A stretch of 64,000 nt of DNA, taken from NCBI GenBank assembly GCA_003612405.1, contig RAYR01000015.1:1-64000 (forward strand). Direction: 5' to 3'. Source of the DNA: a bacterium 0.1xD8-71. Lineage in GTDB: Bacteria; Bacillota; Clostridia; Lachnospirales; Lachnospiraceae. The translations under genes were made by a program, and so were the position numbers. Below, piece by piece: positions 35,583 to 43,215 of the stretch. Position 1 is the first letter of the stretch. Each line of letters opens with the position of its first letter. Below the pieces are notes generated by a model. The model saw only the letters and a program-made list of their open reading frames with translations, made no database searches and was not told where the DNA came from.

Positions 35583-36117
35583 GGCGCGTTACCTCCTCTT
35601 TGTGGTCTGTGTCAGTGGTCAGCCATTTTCGCAGTAGTTTTTTGGCACGGTACAGATCTGCCTTGACGCTTCCTTCCGGAATATCCATGATTCGTGCGAT
35701 TTCTTTTATCTTTAATTCCTGGAAATAGAAGAGTATTACAACACTCTTATACTGGTCTTTCAGGGAGTCAATGGCATCGTAGAGATCGACTTTTTCCTCA
35801 ATCAGATAATTTGTCGTGCTTTTCTCCATATATTTATCCAGAGAGACCGTGGGAGTCTTTTTCTTATCCTGCCAGATGCAGTTGAGAAGAATCCGGGTAA
35901 TCCAGGTCTTAAAGTAGTGGGGGTTCTTTAGTTTCTCAATGGCAATCAGGCCTCTTGTTACACATTCCTGCACAGCGTCCAGGGCATCGGCTTCATTTTT
36001 GACATATAAAAAAGCGGTTTTATACAGGTAAATTTGATATTGGGCAATTAATTCGCCATAAGCGGATTTAGAGCCTTTGACCGCTTTTTGAACAAGCTTG
36101 ATGGTATCCTCTCTCAT
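35572..36117 (-). CDS. ECF-type RNA polymerase sigma factor
   Basis: 181-residue sigma-70 family factor. Region 2 spans about residues 20-85 (YKTAFLYVKNEADALDAVQE, then FKTWITRILLN) and region 4 about 115-170 (SVVILFYFQELKIKEIARIM and IPEGSVKADLYRAKKLLRKW). Length and domain order are complete, in contrast to the shortened factor at 15.2 kb. The ATG follows GGAAGAG. It is the first gene of a two-gene operon with the DUF4179 membrane protein. The 305-bp upstream gap may hold an autoregulated promoter, but I cannot assign it. Confidence 0.92.
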   Translation of the reverse strand: MREDTIKLVQKAVKGSKSAYGELIAQYQIYLYKTAFLYVKNEADALDAVQECVTRGLIAIEKLKNPHYFKTWITRILLNCIWQDKKKTPTVSLDKYMEKSTTNYLIEEKVDLYDAIDSLKDQYKSVVILFYFQELKIKEIARIMDIPEGSVKADLYRAKKLLRKWLTTDTDHKEEVTRHAK

Positions 36118-36304
36118 AAGAGTCTCTTCCTTTCGTATGATTTGGCCGGTGCGCGCGCCTTTGTTACCGGTGTTATAAAGTCAATTCCATAGGAATTTAC
36201 TTTTGATATAGATTAGACTGTACTGATGAGAAAAAGGTTGCATTTTTTCTGAATTTTATTTTGGGGATACTTACCGGCAGTCAGCTGGTTCGTTTTGTCT
36301 TTCA

Positions 36305-36333
36305 TGGACAATGCGGATAATCCATGATAAAAT
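36305..36333 (+). promoter_or_regulatory. Promoter of the tandem hemerythrin gene
   Basis: TGGACA (36305-36310) and TAAAAT (36328-36333) with a 17-bp spacer. A perfect 7-bp inverted repeat, TCATGGA and TCCATGA with 12 bases between, overlaps the -35 box and spacer and could be an operator. The remainder of the 305-bp gap 36118-36422 shows a GC-rich palindromic patch (CCGGT...ACCGG) near 36149-36174 and nothing else assignable. Confidence 0.6.
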
Positions 36334-36422
36334 GAATCTATTATATTATAAGACAAAAGCGATTCAGAAATATATCAGAAACATAAAACAGGGCTGTCAC
36401 AGGGAAAAGGAGGCAGATATAC

Positions 36423-37232
36423 ATGTACAGATTTACACAGGATTGTCTGATTGGTGTGGAGGAAATTGACAGGGAACATAAGGAACTTTTTCGGATAGTG
36501 AATGATGTGGAGGAACTGCTTGGAAATGATTACAAAGGGGATAAGTATGATGATATTGTGAAGCTTCTGCGAGAACTTCAGAAGTATTCGGAATACCATT
36601 TCCAGCATGAAGAAGAATATATGAAGAAGATAGGACATCCGGAACTGGAATTGCAGAAAAGGCAGCATAGGGAATTTGCAGTTAAGATGAGTGAACTGGA
36701 TGCTATTATAGATAACAGACAGGAACATGAGTTGTTAGATGAACTGATGCAGTACCTGGTTACCTGGCTGTTTCGTCATATCATCGGCAGTGATATGATG
36801 ATTGGTAAGATGCCGCCGCTTAAGGAATGGGAGGAAAAGGAAGAGTATACTTATACGGCGCAGTACAGCACGGGTATCACTTTTATTGATGATGAGCACA
36901 AGGAATTGTTTCGCATTATCGGGGAGGTTCACCGTGCGATCATCCATGATTATGTGCATGATAAATATGATGAGATTGTGCGCCTGTTGGAGGAATTAAA
37001 GAATTATACGAAGTTTCATTTTGGGGATGAAGAGGAATATATGACAGCTATTAAGTATGAAGGGCTGGAGGCGCAGAAAAAGGCGCATGATGCGTTTATT
37101 ACCCGTCTGGAAGAGATGGATTTAGAGTATGTGGATGATAATCAGCAAAAGACGTTGGAGGAACTTCTGGAATTCCTGGTTGGCTGGCTTGTGAATCATA
37201 TTTTATATATGGATAAGAAAATTGGAAAATAG
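36423..37232 (+). CDS. Tandem bacteriohemerythrin
   Basis: 269-residue cytoplasmic protein made of two hemerythrin four-helix domains, residues 1-125 and 142-265. Di-iron ligands line up as His19, His59, Glu63, His82, His119, Asp124 in the first and His159, His199, Glu203, His222, His259, Asp264 in the second. The remaining canonical His, four residues before His82/His222, is Gln78 and Gln218. Hemerythrins bind oxygen or nitric oxide reversibly; in an anaerobe this suggests oxygen sensing or scavenging, perhaps altered by the missing ligand. The ATG follows AAGGAGG. Monocistronic, followed by a tRNA gene. Confidence 0.9.
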   Translation: MYRFTQDCLIGVEEIDREHKELFRIVNDVEELLGNDYKGDKYDDIVKLLRELQKYSEYHFQHEEEYMKKIGHPELELQKRQHREFAVKMSELDAIIDNRQEHELLDELMQYLVTWLFRHIIGSDMMIGKMPPLKEWEEKEEYTYTAQYSTGITFIDDEHKELFRIIGEVHRAIIHDYVHDKYDEIVRLLEELKNYTKFHFGDEEEYMTAIKYEGLEAQKKAHDAFITRLEEMDLEYVDDNQQKTLEELLEFLVGWLVNHILYMDKKIGK

Positions 37233-37234
37233 GC

Positions 37235-37263
37235 TTGACATGTTTGCCAAAAGACGCTAAAAT
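37235..37263 (+). promoter_or_regulatory. tRNA-Leu(CAG) promoter
   Basis: Perfect -35 box TTGACA, 17-bp spacer and TAAAAT, with the tRNA starting 12 bases after the -10 box. Confidence 0.85.
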
Positions 37264-37274
37264 AACATTTGTTC

Positions 37275-37358
37275 GCAGGAATGGCGGAATTGGCAGACGC
37301 GCACGGTTCAGGTCCGTGTGATAGCAATATCATGAGGGTTCAAGTCCCTTTTCCTGCA
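37275..37358 (+). tRNA. tRNA-Leu (anticodon CAG)
   Basis: Class II tRNA of 84 bases. Acceptor stem GCAGGAA / TTCCTGC with discriminator A, anticodon stem CACGG/CCGTG around loop TTCAGGT (anticodon CAG, reading CUG), long variable arm, T-loop GGTTCAAGTCC. CCA is not encoded. Confidence 0.94.
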
Positions 37359-37373
37359 CGATGGTTATACCTG

Positions 37374-37400
37374 AGACACCGCATGAGGCGGTGTCTTTTT
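37374..37400 (+). terminator. Rho-independent terminator of the tRNA transcript
   Basis: AGACACCGC / GCGGTGTCT stem with a 5-base loop followed by TTTT. Confidence 0.9.
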
Positions 37401-37411
37401 GGTATCAGGCG

Positions 37412-37450
37412 GTAAATTCCTCCAAGTTGTTTCTGGAGGAATTTACTTTT
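37412..37450 (+). terminator. Second stem-loop after the tRNA
   Basis: Perfect 13-bp inverted repeat GTAAATTCCTCCA / TGGAGGAATTTAC with a 9-base loop and TTTT after it. The arm contains GGAGG, so the hairpin could also be a back-up terminator of independent origin. Confidence 0.7.
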
Positions 37451-37518
37451 ATAATATAATATGGTAGAATAAACCCGATTTAGATGATCAGAGGTTCAAA
37501 GATCTGGGAGGAGATATT

Positions 37519-38130
37519 ATGAAAAGAGGGAAAATAGCGGCAGTTGTATTTGTCACAGCTATCCTGTTGACGGCCTGCGGCAGGGAATCTGACGGTACTG
37601 TGACCACGGGAGAGATTGTTGTGCCGGAAATGTCATCCGGAGATCTGCTGGTAAATTCGTTAGAATATTTGTTACAGGATGAAGAGCAGGAGGACATTCA
37701 GGAGCAGGAAGTGTCGGCAGATACGAAGGATTCTCAGGAAAAGCTTCCAGGTGCAGTGGCATTTACCGTATATTATAGTAATGGTACCTGTGACGGTTTG
37801 AACTCCCGTACGGAAGAAGCGGAAGAACTGACGGCGGAAGTGCTGATAGCGGCTCTGGCAAGACATAATATTGTGTCTCTTGACACGAAAGTATTGTCTT
37901 TTCATGAGGAGGAGAAAGAGGGGGAAAAGGTTCTCTATCTTGATCTCTCCACGGAAATGGACAATTATCTGGATACGATGACAAAGGAGGCCAAGGATAT
38001 CATCATAGACTCCATTGCCAGTACCTTTTTGGAGAATTATGATGCGGATATGATTCAGATTCAGATTGCCGGTAAGCCATTACACCAGTCGGTGACTCTG
38101 GATCAGGCGCAGGATGGAGAGGAAGTGTGA
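37519..38130 (+). CDS. GerMN-domain lipoprotein
   Basis: 203-residue exported lipoprotein. Signal peptide with lipobox LLTAC (Cys20), an acidic Gln/Glu-rich linker to about residue 75, then a GerMN domain (AVAFTVYYSNGTCDGL, then TAEVLIAALARHNIV and LDLSTEMDNYLDTMT). GerMN proteins such as GerM act in sporulation and cell-envelope assembly. ATG follows GGGAGGAG. The next gene, DUF4125, starts 2 bases after its stop, so they form an operon. The exact role is unknown. Confidence 0.85.
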   Translation: MKRGKIAAVVFVTAILLTACGRESDGTVTTGEIVVPEMSSGDLLVNSLEYLLQDEEQEDIQEQEVSADTKDSQEKLPGAVAFTVYYSNGTCDGLNSRTEEAEELTAEVLIAALARHNIVSLDTKVLSFHEEEKEGEKVLYLDLSTEMDNYLDTMTKEAKDIIIDSIASTFLENYDADMIQIQIAGKPLHQSVTLDQAQDGEEV

Positions 38131-38132
38131 CT

Positions 38133-38762
38133 ATGGACAAAATCAGTGAAAGAGAACAGTTGATATTTCATATTGCACAGACTGAGTGGGAATTATTCCA
38201 ACAGGTATATAATACCGGCGGCAGGGCTTCCTGTCAGGATGATCCGGACACTTTTTTCAAAATGCGGATGAGTCAGTGGATGGTGTATTCTGATGAGGTT
38301 TTAAGAAGCTATCTGGAAGATTGTGAGAACGCCTGTAAGGAAGGCAGAAATCTTATTTTTGAGAAATATGGCAGAATGATGGAGAGTACGTTCCCGGAAG
38401 AATATGAGGGAATCAAAGATCATCTGCCGGATGTTGCAGATAAGACGGATATTGTGGAGAAGATTGTACAGATCAATCTGGAGTGGGATCGTGAGATGAT
38501 GCAGGACTATCCGAATCTGCGCAAACGCGGCAGGGTGTCTACCACCGCAGAGGATGGCGTCATGGCAGGATCTTCCATGGAGAGTTACTTAAGGGGAGAG
38601 CTTTTGACCTACTCCATGAAAACCTTGAAACTGGTCTTGAAGGAAACAGAGGAGGCATGTCAAAAAGGGGAAAGCTTGCTAAAACAGACCATCACCAATG
38701 AGACGCTCTTCTACGGCTACCAGTCTTTGGAGGCAGCCGAGGCCAGATACACGGAAGTATAG
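38133..38762 (+). CDS. DUF4125 family protein
   Basis: 209-residue cytoplasmic, mostly helical protein matching the DUF4125 pattern: an N-terminal LIFHIAQTEWELFQQVYN helix, SCQDDPDTFFKMRMSQW, and a C-terminal half with EWDREMMQDYPNLRKRGR and ESYLRGELLTYS. Function unknown. I chose the ATG at 38133, which follows GAGAGGAAG; an overlapping GTG at 38127 is the alternative. It is cotranscribed with the GerMN lipoprotein gene and ends at a terminator that lies inside the convergent DUF6320 gene. Confidence 0.85.
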   Translation: MDKISEREQLIFHIAQTEWELFQQVYNTGGRASCQDDPDTFFKMRMSQWMVYSDEVLRSYLEDCENACKEGRNLIFEKYGRMMESTFPEEYEGIKDHLPDVADKTDIVEKIVQINLEWDREMMQDYPNLRKRGRVSTTAEDGVMAGSSMESYLRGELLTYSMKTLKLVLKETEEACQKGESLLKQTITNETLFYGYQSLEAAEARYTEV

Positions 38763-38773
38763 GATTTGAAATA

Positions 38774-39478
38774 TTAGAAATGCAGACGTCTGCGCACTTC
38801 GTTGCGCAGGCGTTTTTTGACAAGTATCGTCAGCAGGGCAAAGTCAATGATCGTGCAGACAGTCAGTACCACGGCAGACCAGGTGATATGCATTGGCTTA
38901 AGAAGCATATGACGGATGAAAAGTTCCAACGCCACACAGAACAGGGGGATCTCGATGAACAGGCAAAGAGCCCCGGACAGGATGGTGAAGGGAAATTTGC
39001 GTGCAAGGAAAGTAAAAATCTCCATCAAAGCAGTGACCAGCGCGACAATCGGAAGCCCCAACTGCCAGAACCAGGTATCCGATGGCGTCAGAAATCCGAT
39101 CATATACAGATAAACAGCCACCGATACGCCGTCCGCCAGCAGGGAAATATAGACGGGTGTCTTGCTGTAGTATACTGCCGGAAAGGTGAAAACAAACAGG
39201 CAGATACAGATTCCAATCACAAGAAGAGACCACAGCGAATTGTTGAAAGATAACAGATTCAACAGCAGGCAGGTGACACTGGTTGCAATCAGGACCACAG
39301 AGAGTAAAATGCCCAGATCCTTTCGTTTGACGACTTCTACCTGTCCTTTGTTCATCGGATAAGGAGAAGGCGGTGTGGGCTGTCCTATTTGATTGGGATT
39401 GATGACCGGCGTATGACATAGGGGACACTCTTTCAGGGAGGCTTCCAGTTCGACGCCGCAGTTTACGCAGTATGACAT
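38774..39478 (-). CDS. Zinc-ribbon membrane protein, DUF6320 type
   Basis: 234-residue protein. An N-terminal zinc ribbon (CVNCGVELEASLKECPLC) is followed by a Pro-rich linker and about six membrane helices from residue 54 onward, ending in a basic tail (KKRLRNEVRRRLHF). It matches my recollection of the DUF6320 family. It lies 60 bp after the acyltransferase-like gene on the same strand, with an alpha/beta hydrolase divergent beyond, an arrangement that suggests a shared lipid or ester pathway. That link is inference. Confidence 0.8.
   Translation of the reverse strand: MSYCVNCGVELEASLKECPLCHTPVINPNQIGQPTPPSPYPMNKGQVEVVKRKDLGILLSVVLIATSVTCLLLNLLSFNNSLWSLLVIGICICLFVFTFPAVYYSKTPVYISLLADGVSVAVYLYMIGFLTPSDTWFWQLGLPIVALVTALMEIFTFLARKFPFTILSGALCLFIEIPLFCVALELFIRHMLLKPMHITWSAVVLTVCTIIDFALLTILVKKRLRNEVRRRLHF
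38787..38818 (+). terminator. Terminator of the GerMN-DUF4125 operon
   Basis: CGTCTGCGCA / TGCGCAGGCG stem (one wobble pair), 6-base loop and TTTTTT. It works on the plus strand although it lies within the last codons of the convergent DUF6320 gene. Confidence 0.8.
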
Positions 39479-39538
39479 GAAGGATTCCTTTCTTTACTGT
39501 GATATAGGATTGAGTTTGCAGCAGATGCCATGTCAGGA

Positions 39539-40867
39539 TTAATCCTGGGTACGATTGCTTTCAATCATAACATGGATACCATCCTGTACCAGCTTGCGGA
39601 AAAAATATCGTTCCACATCGGCTTCGATGATGCTGCTGGCAAAATTGATGGTCAGGATGTCTTCAAAGCTGATGATGGCACAGTTGGTACGGGAGGAAAA
39701 GGGCTGCCCCATATAGATATCGAAGCGTTCGATATGGGGTTTCATCTCCTCAGGTACCTGGAGGGCGCCCATATTGGTGAGGCCTGCCGAGGAGTTCTTA
39801 TCCTGTACCCGGGTGTAGAACGTCTTTACCACCAGATCTTTGATAAAAAGGGGTACCACACGGATCAGAAAATTGTGCTGGGTAGCGGCATTGGTGGTGA
39901 TGTCGCCGCACAGGAACTTATCATTTATATAATAACGCATGTAATTGTGTACCTGCGTTACGATTTCCTCAAAACTGTATTCCCCCAGACGGGGATCGAT
40001 GGAAGGATACACCATTGTAATAAAGTTACGCAGGGTGTTGGAAGGAAAGAAGCGCCGCAGATTTACCGGCATGGCAATGCGTACCGGACGCAGTTTTAAA
40101 TGAAATTCTTTATTCTGTTTCTGGAGCAGGGCATAGAGCAGCACGGCATTTAAATATTCCGTGATGGTGGCGCCGTATTGTTTGGCCACGGTCATGACTT
40201 CCTGCACAGACAGTACGCCGTCTATGATATTCAGTGTATAGAAAGGCTCTTTTGTACCCCGTACACGATAGGTTTTCTCAGCCGGACGGGGCGGTTTGAC
40301 CTTGGCCGTGGCATAACGCATATAGGCGTCTTCCAGTTCCCCGGGGTCCGGTGTTTCGCAAAGGTCCAGAACGAAACCGGAGGGGGTGATGGAATGGCCC
40401 TGTAAACCAAGATACACGGCCGTCAGTGTCTGTAGCAGGCACATGCCGCCGGTGCCATCGCCAAGGCAGTGGTGTGCTTCCAGGGCAATCCGGCGCCCAT
40501 AATAATATACTCTGATAAGATAACGATTGTTACCTTTAAAGTGCATGGGCATACAGGGGTTTTTGATATCTTCCCGGACATAAGGGCCGGGTCTGTTATT
40601 GGGCTCCAGGTAACGCCAGAACAGTCCTTTCCTGATGGCAACTTTATAGGTAGGAAAACGGGTCAGAGTCTGATCCAGAGCCTGCTGTAGAAGAGCCGGA
40701 TCGATTTCTTCTTTTAAAACCACGGACAGGCGGTAGACGGAAGAAAAGTCACGGCGCTGTAAGGTGGGATAGACGATGGCGGACAAATCCAGCTTATACC
40801 AGACATCTTTTTTATTTTTGCCAGACGGTCTGCCCGGTTGTATGGATGGATGTTTCCTTCTTGCCAT
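39539..40867 (-). CDS. Condensation/WES-like acyltransferase
   Basis: 442-residue cytoplasmic protein of the chloramphenicol-acetyltransferase-like superfamily, as in alcohol acetyltransferases and peptide condensation domains. The catalytic HHxxxDG motif is HHCLGDG, and the second half keeps the structural features of the fold (RIAMPVNLRRFFP, then SSAGLTNMGAL and FSSRTNCAIISFED). It would transfer an acyl group from CoA to an alcohol or amine. The ATG at 40867 follows AAGGGGAT; an ATG at 40894 has no ribosome binding site. It heads an operon with the DUF6320 gene and is divergent from a hydrolase. Confidence 0.85.
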   Translation of the reverse strand: MARRKHPSIQPGRPSGKNKKDVWYKLDLSAIVYPTLQRRDFSSVYRLSVVLKEEIDPALLQQALDQTLTRFPTYKVAIRKGLFWRYLEPNNRPGPYVREDIKNPCMPMHFKGNNRYLIRVYYYGRRIALEAHHCLGDGTGGMCLLQTLTAVYLGLQGHSITPSGFVLDLCETPDPGELEDAYMRYATAKVKPPRPAEKTYRVRGTKEPFYTLNIIDGVLSVQEVMTVAKQYGATITEYLNAVLLYALLQKQNKEFHLKLRPVRIAMPVNLRRFFPSNTLRNFITMVYPSIDPRLGEYSFEEIVTQVHNYMRYYINDKFLCGDITTNAATQHNFLIRVVPLFIKDLVVKTFYTRVQDKNSSAGLTNMGALQVPEEMKPHIERFDIYMGQPFSSRTNCAIISFEDILTINFASSIIEADVERYFFRKLVQDGIHVMIESNRTQD

Positions 40868-40990
40868 AATCGTAATGAATCCCCTTTTTGCCATCAGTAT
40901 CTTTTAGAGTATAACACAGATGGAGAAAATTATGGTAAAATATAGGCACAATTTATAATATTTTACTTTTTATGAGGGTGTGGAGGTACT

Positions 40991-41908
40991 ATGGGAAGAA
41001 CTGATAAGAAAAATGCCGGTCTGATGAATCTGATTAAGAGGATGCATGGTGTGATGGAGAATGTGGACATCGAGAAACACCGTCAGTCACAGGATTATTT
41101 TGGGGCGCTTCTTGGGAATAAGAAGGAAGTGATCGTAGAGGATCTGGATATTGTCATAGAAGCGGAAGAGGGAAGGATTTTGCACGGTGAGTGGACTTAT
41201 GTAAACCGTGCTCATATGAAAAAGTATGTGATACTTTACTGTCATGGGGGTGGATATTCTACGGGCAGCAGTCTTTATGCCAGGACGCTGACTAACAAAC
41301 TGGCCACATCTACTTCTATGGATGTTCTTTGTTTTGATTACAGGTTAGCGCCGGAGCATCCTTATCCGGCAGCTGTGGAAGATGCCATGCAGGTATGGAA
41401 TTATCTGATGCTTTTGGGATATGGGGCCAGGGATATCATTCTGGCAGGAGATTCTGCGGGTGGGAATCTGGCGCTTTGTCTGGCTTTGCAGTTAAAGAAA
41501 GAGGAGCGGCTTATGCCGCGCGGCCTGGTACTCATGTCGCCATGGACGGATCTTACGGTTTCCGGGAAATCCCATGTGACCAAAGCGGAGATTGATCCGG
41601 TCTTAAATGCAGAGTATCTGGAACGGATGATTGACAATTATGCACAAGGCCAGGATCTTACAGAGCCTATGATCTCTCCGTTGTTTGGAGATTACGAAGG
41701 CTTTCCGCCCGTTTATATCCAGGTGGGGAGCAATGAGATTCTACAGGATGATGCCGTTATGCTGTATAAGAAGCTGTTAAAGGCCAATGTATCCGTGAAA
41801 CTGGACATGTTCCGGGGCATGTGGCATGTGTTCCAGATGTCGCCTTTTAAGACGGCCTATGAGGCGATGGATAAGAACGCGGAGTTTATTTATGATATCT
41901 GCCGATGA
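40991..41908 (+). CDS. Alpha/beta hydrolase (hormone-sensitive-lipase type)
   Basis: 305-residue cytoplasmic esterase. Oxyanion-hole motif HGGGYSTGS, nucleophile elbow GDSAGGNLAL, catalytic Asp in the QVGSNEILQDD segment and His in MWHVFQM near the C-terminus are all present, as in HSL-family esterases that act on small acyl esters. The ATG at 40991 follows GGAGG. It is divergent from the acyltransferase-like gene with about 120 bp between starts, so one enzyme may make and the other cleave related esters. A hairpin repeat array follows. Confidence 0.9.
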   Translation: MGRTDKKNAGLMNLIKRMHGVMENVDIEKHRQSQDYFGALLGNKKEVIVEDLDIVIEAEEGRILHGEWTYVNRAHMKKYVILYCHGGGYSTGSSLYARTLTNKLATSTSMDVLCFDYRLAPEHPYPAAVEDAMQVWNYLMLLGYGARDIILAGDSAGGNLALCLALQLKKEERLMPRGLVLMSPWTDLTVSGKSHVTKAEIDPVLNAEYLERMIDNYAQGQDLTEPMISPLFGDYEGFPPVYIQVGSNEILQDDAVMLYKKLLKANVSVKLDMFRGMWHVFQMSPFKTAYEAMDKNAEFIYDICR

Positions 41909-41921
41909 AGTAAATTCCTTC

Positions 41922-42083
41922 GGAATTAACTTCTCGAGGACTGCTTCGCAGCCTCGGAATAAGAGGAATGTTATTTCAGATGGAATTAACTTCTCGAGGA
42001 CTGCTTCGCAGCCTCGGAATAAGAGGAATGTTATTTCAGATGGAATTAACTTCTTTAGGACTGCTTCGCAGCCTCGGAATAAG
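41922..42083 (+). repeat. Tandem 60-bp repeat with internal hairpins (REP-like)
   Basis: Units begin at 41922, 41982 and 42042 (GGAATTAACTTCT); two are full and the third covers 42 bp. The first two are identical over nearly their whole length, and the third differs at a few positions. Each holds a hairpin CTGC-TTC-GCAG inside a longer arm CGAGG/CCTCG. The period is a multiple of three, so frames stay open across it, but no real gene is indicated. Related copies lie at 6105-6145 and 7701-7720. It sits between the hydrolase and dgt genes. Confidence 0.88.
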
Positions 42084-42183
42084 CGGGATAATATATTTTA
42101 TTAAAAAAGAAAAGGATTTCAGGGTTTCGGGGCGAATAATAGTAGTAGAGCGGTTGTTTTGGATAGAGAAGAAAGGCATACCT

Positions 42184-43188
42184 ATGAATATACGGGAAAG
42201 TTTGGAACAGTGGGAGAAAGAGTATCTAAGTCCCTATGCCATGCTCAGTATGAATTCCAGGGGGAGGCTTAAGGAGGAAGAGCAGTGCGATATCCGTCCG
42301 GTTTTTCAAAGAGACAGGGACAGGATCATACATAGTAAGTCGTTTCGGCGTCTGAAAGATAAGACCCAGGTATTCTTAACCCCTGAGGGAGATCACTACA
42401 GGACGCGTCTGACGCATACGCTGGAGGTCAGTCAGACGGCCAGAACCATTGCCAAGGCTTTACAATTAAACGAGGATCTGGTGGAGGCCATTGCGCTTGG
42501 ACATGATCTGGGCCATACGCCTTTTGGACATGCTGGAGAGCGGGCTTTGGACAGGGTGTGTCCTTATGGTTTTAAACATAACGAACAGAGTGTGCGGACT
42601 GTGGATATGCTGGAGAAGGATGGAAGAGGCATCAATCTGACCCATGAAGTGCGGGATGGAATCCTGAATCATCAGACGTCCGGGATGCCGTCTACACTGG
42701 AAGGCAAGATTGTCCGGCTGGCCGATAAGATAGCCTATATTCATCATGACATGGATGATGCGGTACGGGCGGGTATCTTAAAGGAAGCGGATGTGCCGCG
42801 GGAGATTGGCTCCGTAATCGGTTACAGCTGTGGTCAGCGCCTGGACTTTTTTATTCATAATATTGTGACCAACAGCCGTGATAAGGATGATATCTGTATG
42901 TCTCCGGAAGTGGCAGAGGCCATGAAAAAAATGCGGGATTTTATGTTCCGGTATGTCTATAGGAATCCCATTGCCAAGAGTGAGGAAGGCAAGGCAGAGA
43001 ACCTGATCGTGACATTGTATGAGCACTATCTGGTGCATACGGAGAAACTTCCTAACTTTTTGTTCAGGCTTTTGGATGCGGGAGAACCACTTGAGAAGAT
43101 TGTGTGCGATTATATCAGCTCCATGACAGACCGGTTTGCCATTGCACAGTATCAGAAGATTTTTATCCCGAAGACATGGCATGGTTGA
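42184..43188 (+). CDS. dgt: Deoxyguanosinetriphosphate triphosphohydrolase-like protein
   Basis: 334-residue HD-domain enzyme that hydrolyses dNTPs to nucleoside and triphosphate. HD-metal ligands are seen in RTRLTHTLEVSQTAR, the ALGHDLGHTPFGHAGE motif, and ADKIAYIHHDMDDA. It belongs to the short Firmicutes form. The ATG at 42184 follows AAAGG; the frame stays open upstream through the 60-bp repeats, but that part reads as repeats and is not likely to be translated. It starts the block dgt-dnaG-rpoD-trmK, a common gene order in Clostridia. Confidence 0.92.
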   Translation: MNIRESLEQWEKEYLSPYAMLSMNSRGRLKEEEQCDIRPVFQRDRDRIIHSKSFRRLKDKTQVFLTPEGDHYRTRLTHTLEVSQTARTIAKALQLNEDLVEAIALGHDLGHTPFGHAGERALDRVCPYGFKHNEQSVRTVDMLEKDGRGINLTHEVRDGILNHQTSGMPSTLEGKIVRLADKIAYIHHDMDDAVRAGILKEADVPREIGSVIGYSCGQRLDFFIHNIVTNSRDKDDICMSPEVAEAMKKMRDFMFRYVYRNPIAKSEEGKAENLIVTLYEHYLVHTEKLPNFLFRLLDAGEPLEKIVCDYISSMTDRFAIAQYQKIFIPKTWHG

Positions 43189-43215
43189 TGGATAGTTATA
43201 GTGGGAAGGGACAAG

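Noticed and set aside
37374-37450. Attenuator or riboswitch before the GerMN gene
   Set aside because: The two hairpins directly follow a tRNA gene and are best read as its terminators; no conserved ligand-binding core is visible.
41922-42083. Possible CRISPR array or repeat protein gene
   Set aside because: The whole 60-bp period is conserved, so there are no spacers; the open frames exist only because 60 is a multiple of three, and none has a ribosome binding site.
41968-42183. Longer N-terminus of dgt through the repeats
   Set aside because: The upstream codons are the repeat read as protein; a normal dgt start with a ribosome binding site is at 42184.
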